A stretch of 8,794 nt of DNA from the NCBI GenBank assembly GCA_030609865.1, contig JAUWSZ010000060.1, positions 1-8,794 of the forward strand. The letters are read 5' to 3'. Origin of the DNA: a bacterium. Lineage in GTDB: Bacteria; Desulfobacterota; DSWW01. The translations under genes were made by a program, and so were the position numbers. The notes beneath the pieces were generated by a model that had not been told where the DNA came from, did no database searches, and saw nothing but the letters and a program-made list of their open reading frames with translations. Positions 6,804-8,794 of this stretch are shown piece by piece; positions within the stretch are counted from its first letter, which is position 1, and each line of letters begins with the position of its first letter.

Positions 6804-7283
6804 TCATCTTTCCCTGCTTCCTTCGGTCACGGAACTCGATGACTTACGCGAAAGCGTATTGCCAAGACTATTGGTAAATCTCATCATACGCATGACTTTT
6901 TGAATATACTCTCTTTGCTCTTTGGGATAGTGGCTTTGATAATCAGCTACAGAGTCGCTTGCGGGTTCCGCTCCGTTCAATAGGGCCCAGTCGTGTGCAT
7001 ATTTCAGGGCCAACCATTCCCTGTATTCGAAGTCTGACTTGTTCAGCTCGATCAGCTTATCGATTTCCGTATCTGTCAGTCCAAGCCGCAGACCTGCGGC
7101 AGCATGATGGGTGGTTCACTCCGTACAGTTATTGGCAATGGAAACGGTAATCATGATCTTCTTTCTCAACTTCTCGTCCAGTTTCGTGAACGCTGAATAG
7201 AAAGACGGACCCGTGAACAAACTGTAGAACTTTGACTTGAAATCTGACATAGACGTAAACCTGCTCGTTTCCTCAGTTGGCAT
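6804..7283 (-). CDS. AhpD/carboxymuconolactone decarboxylase-like selenoprotein (UGA = Sec56)
   Basis: Reading from ATG at 7283 through one in-frame TGA gives 159 residues that fit the AhpD-like/carboxymuconolactone decarboxylase fold end to end. The N-terminal helix ends in KLDEKLRKKIMITVSIANN. The active site is C53-T-E-U56-T-T-H-H60, i.e. CxxU-x3-H in place of the family's CxxC-x3-H. Then come AAAGLRLGLTDTEID and the helical WLALKYAHDWAL and YIQKVMRMMRFTNSL segments usual for the family. TGA (7118-7116) replaces the second cysteine codon, and a SECIS-like hairpin starts within 20 nt. AGGAG 8 nt before ATG fixes the start. The gene ends with its own TGA, overlapping the next gene by ATGA. 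The expected role is thiol/selenol redox or peroxide reduction in the cytoplasm. It lies 58 nt downstream of the ferredoxin-nitroreductase gene. A nonsense mutation is the alternative, but it would have to hit exactly the redox residue. Confidence 0.88.
7085..7100 (-). promoter_or_regulatory. Bacterial SECIS element
   Basis: Minus-strand GCCGC-AGGTCT-GCGGC is a perfect five-pair stem with a six-base loop; A-U pairing would extend it to six pairs around GGTC. The loop begins 20 nt after the UGA codon, within the spacing required for SelB-dependent insertion. The apical GC-AGGTCT-GC is identical to the apical part of the E. coli fdhF SECIS as I remember it. It lies inside the coding sequence, encoding AAGLRL, as bacterial SECIS elements do. 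Confidence 0.85.
7116..7118 (-). other. UGA selenocysteine codon (codon 56)
   Basis: The in-frame TGA replaces the C-terminal cysteine of the CxxC redox motif (NNC-T-E-stop-TTHH). Coding sequence on both sides matches one family without frame change. The same gene also ends in TGA at 6806-6804, where no hairpin follows, consistent with context-dependent decoding. Confidence 0.87.
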
Positions 7284-7341
7284 CTTATTGTCTCCTAAGG
7301 TGTTTTATCGCACCGAACTTCCTCGAAAGAGCTCGGTCTCG

Positions 7342-8223
7342 CTAACGCCACTGAACATCAGGACGATTACGCTCAATCAACCGCATATATTTGATATCCT
7401 GGTAGCCCATGGTCATTGCCCCATAACATTTGTTGTCCTTGGGGATGCCGAGGCGGTTCTTCAATTTCTTGTTGTTGTTTACCGAATTCTCCACCCATCC
7501 GTTGAAGCAAACCCCTACCCCTAGAACATGTGCCATCAGGGAACAATGATACATGGCTGCTGCACAATTGAAGGCAGGGCTGCCGTCCCAATCTTCCGCG
7601 TGGACCAAGAGCAGGGCCTGGGCGTGACGTAACAGCGGGTCTTCACCCTGTTCGATTCGCTTACGTGCATAGATGATCGCGGGTCCGTAGTTCTCGAGTT
7701 CCTGAATCTTCTTGCGTCCTATGATCTTGGACATGAGGAGGGCGAAAGGCTTCTTCTCCAGCTGCTTGAAGAATTTCGCATTGAACTCCATTATTTCCTT
7801 GCCCAATTCAGAAATCTCCGCAGGGGATGTCATGATCAGATAGTGAACTCTCTGACTGTTGGAGCCGGTTGGGGCGTACCTGCCTGCATTGATGATCTGT
7901 TCCAGCACCTCCTTGGATATCGGCTCCTTACGGTACGAACGCACAGATCGCCTTTCCCGGAGAAGCTGCATAAGAGTTTCCGGGGAGACGGCCGGCTTCT
8001 CGCCTACAGTGAGATCAGGCGCAACTACAGTCTTCTTTTGGACCACCGCGTCGACCGGACAGACCGCCCCACAATGACCGCATTCGATGCACCATTCTCC
8101 ACGGTCGACAACAGCCTTGTCGTCCTTCATGTCCAGCGTAAAGACCGGACAGGCCTGCACACAGATCCCACAGCCCGTACATGCGGCGGTGTCTATCTCG
8201 GGTGGCGTCGTTGTTCTTCCCAT
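7342..8223 (-). CDS. Ferredoxin-nitroreductase fusion protein
   Basis: A 293-residue fusion. Residues 15-25 (CTGCGICVQAC-P) and 45-55 (CIECGHCGAVC-P) each give CxxCxxCxxxCP for a [4Fe-4S] cluster. The nitroreductase fold, an FMN-dependent oxidoreductase, begins near 83 with RERRSVRSYR (89-98) and APTGSNSQ (117-124). It continues through HAEDWDGSPAFNCAAAMYH and GVGVCFNGWVENS. The fused ferredoxin would feed electrons straight to the flavin, so the enzyme probably uses ferredoxin-level electrons or passes electrons to a partner instead of using NAD(P)H. The substrate is unknown: nitro compounds, quinones or enones are possible. The start ATG has AAAGGAG about 10 nt upstream. The stop lies 58 nt before the selenoprotein start, suggesting one transcript. 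A promoter candidate lies at about 8305-8333. Confidence 0.9.
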   Translation of the reverse strand: MGRTTTPPEIDTAACTGCGICVQACPVFTLDMKDDKAVVDRGEWCIECGHCGAVCPVDAVVQKKTVVAPDLTVGEKPAVSPETLMQLLRERRSVRSYRKEPISKEVLEQIINAGRYAPTGSNSQRVHYLIMTSPAEISELGKEIMEFNAKFFKQLEKKPFALLMSKIIGRKKIQELENYGPAIIYARKRIEQGEDPLLRHAQALLLVHAEDWDGSPAFNCAAAMYHCSLMAHVLGVGVCFNGWVENSVNNNKKLKNRLGIPKDNKCYGAMTMGYQDIKYMRLIERNRPDVQWR

Positions 8224-8269
8224 GGGAGGCGATCTCCTTTTGCAGCTTTGACTGAATTCTGTCGCGTCT

Positions 8270-8282
8270 GTGATGTTGTCAC
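8270..8282. promoter_or_regulatory. Dyad GTGA-N5-TCAC downstream of the promoter
   Basis: GTGATGTTGTCAC has two 4-base arms and lies about 23 nt downstream of the -10-like box. It resembles a CRP/FNR-family half-site pair, but the spacer is one base shorter than the usual six. A repressor site is the more natural reading if it is functional at all. Confidence 0.2.
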
Positions 8283-8304
8283 CAAGACTCCATTCTAATC
8301 TCGT

Positions 8305-8333
8305 AAATTACCATTTTGGAAGGAGCGACGCAA
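8305..8333 (-). promoter_or_regulatory. Sigma-70-like promoter for the ferredoxin-nitroreductase gene
   Basis: TTGCGT (8333-8328) and TAATTT (8310-8305) on the minus strand are separated by exactly 17 nt. They lie about 80 nt before the ATG, in the 216-nt gap after the dicluster ferredoxin gene. This would let the nitroreductase, selenoprotein and methyltransferase genes be transcribed without the ferredoxin gene. Confidence 0.45.
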
Positions 8334-8342
8334 GCCTTTTTT

Positions 8343-8359
8343 CATGGTCTACTTCCATG
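8343..8359. promoter_or_regulatory. Dyad CATGG-N7-CCATG just upstream of the -35 box
   Basis: Two perfect 5-base arms (8343-8347 and 8355-8359) lie about 10 nt upstream of the -35-like box, a position typical of an activator site. Short arms make chance quite possible. Confidence 0.25.
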
Positions 8360-8439
8360 GGATAGAAGGGTAAGAGCTATATCCACCGAGGTGCGCATCT
8401 TTCACCGTGCAAGGCGGGGAGAGCTTGAAACAGAAGCGC

Positions 8440-8794
8440 TTATTTCTTCGCTTGCTTGGCTTTCTTCAATCTTAGTTTGGTCCGAAGCTGATTTAGTTGC
8501 GTGTCTTCAAAGTTCATGGTATCAGGATCTATTAACCACTTGAATTCGCCTCGCGTCGCGGCATCATCGAGCCTTTGTCGATAGAGTTCATAGTTCACAG
8601 GCATTGCCTCCGATAGGAGTCCCCAATCTCCATCAACGGCATCAATGGCTATTTCAGGACACACCATTACACAACGCCAACAAAAAATGCACGGATTCTG
8701 TATGGTTGGAGGATCGGCCCCGATGTCAATACCACCGACAGGACAATTCTCTTCACATGTATGGCATTCCACGCACGTATCCGTGTCAATACGC
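8440..8794 (-). CDS. 4Fe-4S dicluster ferredoxin-type protein, 5' end outside the window
   Basis: The frame is open to the right edge, so the N-terminus is missing; 117 codons plus the stop are visible. Cluster motif one is TCVECHTCEENCP and motif two is PCIFCWRCVMVCP, both CxxCxxCxxxCP, for two [4Fe-4S] clusters separated by about 20 residues. A helical, charged tail follows (NYELYRQRLDDAATRGEFKWL and beyond) and ends in a basic stretch, KLRLKKAKQAKK. It is a likely electron carrier or the small electron-transfer subunit of an enzyme encoded further right. The GTG at 8772 would be an internal start that removes the first cysteine of cluster one, so it is not the true start. The nitroreductase gene lies 216 nt downstream. 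Confidence 0.85.
   Translation of the reverse strand, partial: RIDTDTCVECHTCEENCPVGGIDIGADPPTIQNPCIFCWRCVMVCPEIAIDAVDGDWGLLSEAMPVNYELYRQRLDDAATRGEFKWLIDPDTMNFEDTQLNQLRTKLRLKKAKQAKK

Larger units (their letters stand above)
8224..8439. other. Intergenic region between ferredoxin and nitroreductase genes
   Basis: This 216-nt gap holds the promoter candidate and two short dyads listed separately. I see no gene and no strong terminator here. Plus-strand open frames overlapping it are without good starts or family-like sequence. Confidence 0.5.

Noticed and set aside
6804..7013. A separate 69-residue gene starting at TTG 7013
   Set aside because: It has no ribosome-binding site and is the C-terminal part of the AhpD-like fold. 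It is better explained as the downstream part of the UGA-containing gene.
7116..7118. The TGA as a plain nonsense mutation (pseudogene)
   Set aside because: It replaces exactly the redox cysteine, with intact flanking frame and a SECIS-like hairpin at the right distance. Coincidence is unlikely, though not excluded without the genome.
7843..8298. Plus-strand open frame of 151 codons opposite the nitroreductase gene
   Set aside because: It is antisense to the ferredoxin domain; the cysteine-rich complement explains its composition.

Overview
The window looks like chromosomal DNA of an anaerobic, selenocysteine-using bacterium. A deltaproteobacterial (Desulfobacterota-like) source is my best guess. 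This rests on gene content: two stand-alone molybdopterin oxidoreductases, a ferredoxin-nitroreductase fusion, a dicluster ferredoxin and a UGA-containing redox gene. No taxonomic marker is present. The rightward genes look clearly richer in G+C than the right-hand third, but I did not compute composition.

Layout. Positions 1-500 hold no convincing complete gene. There is a doubtful, interrupted leftward reading frame at the left edge, then an upstream region with two dyads next to promoter-like boxes. Three rightward genes follow: a molybdopterin oxidoreductase with a lysine-rich histone H1-like tail (501-2789), a paralogous molybdopterin oxidoreductase (2915-5065), and a cytoplasmic serine hydrolase of the beta-lactamase/esterase fold (5084-6268). 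The last two are 18 nt apart, and all three probably form one operon. The gap between the first two holds a decayed palindromic repeat.

From 6341 to the right edge all genes run leftward. In transcription order they are a 4Fe-4S dicluster ferredoxin (cut by the window edge), a fused 2x[4Fe-4S] ferredoxin-nitroreductase (8223-7342), an AhpD/carboxymuconolactone decarboxylase-like protein (7283-6804), and an isoprenylcysteine methyltransferase-like membrane protein (6769-6341).

The main discovery is that the AhpD-like gene is not broken. It runs 159 codons, with a TGA at codon 56 exactly where the second cysteine of the CxxC redox centre belongs. Twenty nucleotides after that TGA lies a GC-rich hairpin whose apical part (GC-AGGTCT-GC) is the same as I recall for the E. 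coli fdhF SECIS. I read it as a selenoprotein with a C-T-E-U centre, which ordinary gene callers would report as a 69-residue fragment or a pseudogene.

How the genes may work together is inference. The right-hand set resembles an electron-transfer and peroxide or thiol redox module: ferredoxin, then ferredoxin-flavin reductase, then the selenol protein. The left-hand set is a pair of molybdenum or tungsten enzymes of unknown substrate plus a hydrolase or acyltransferase. The two sets converge near 6300, and no strong terminator is visible between them.
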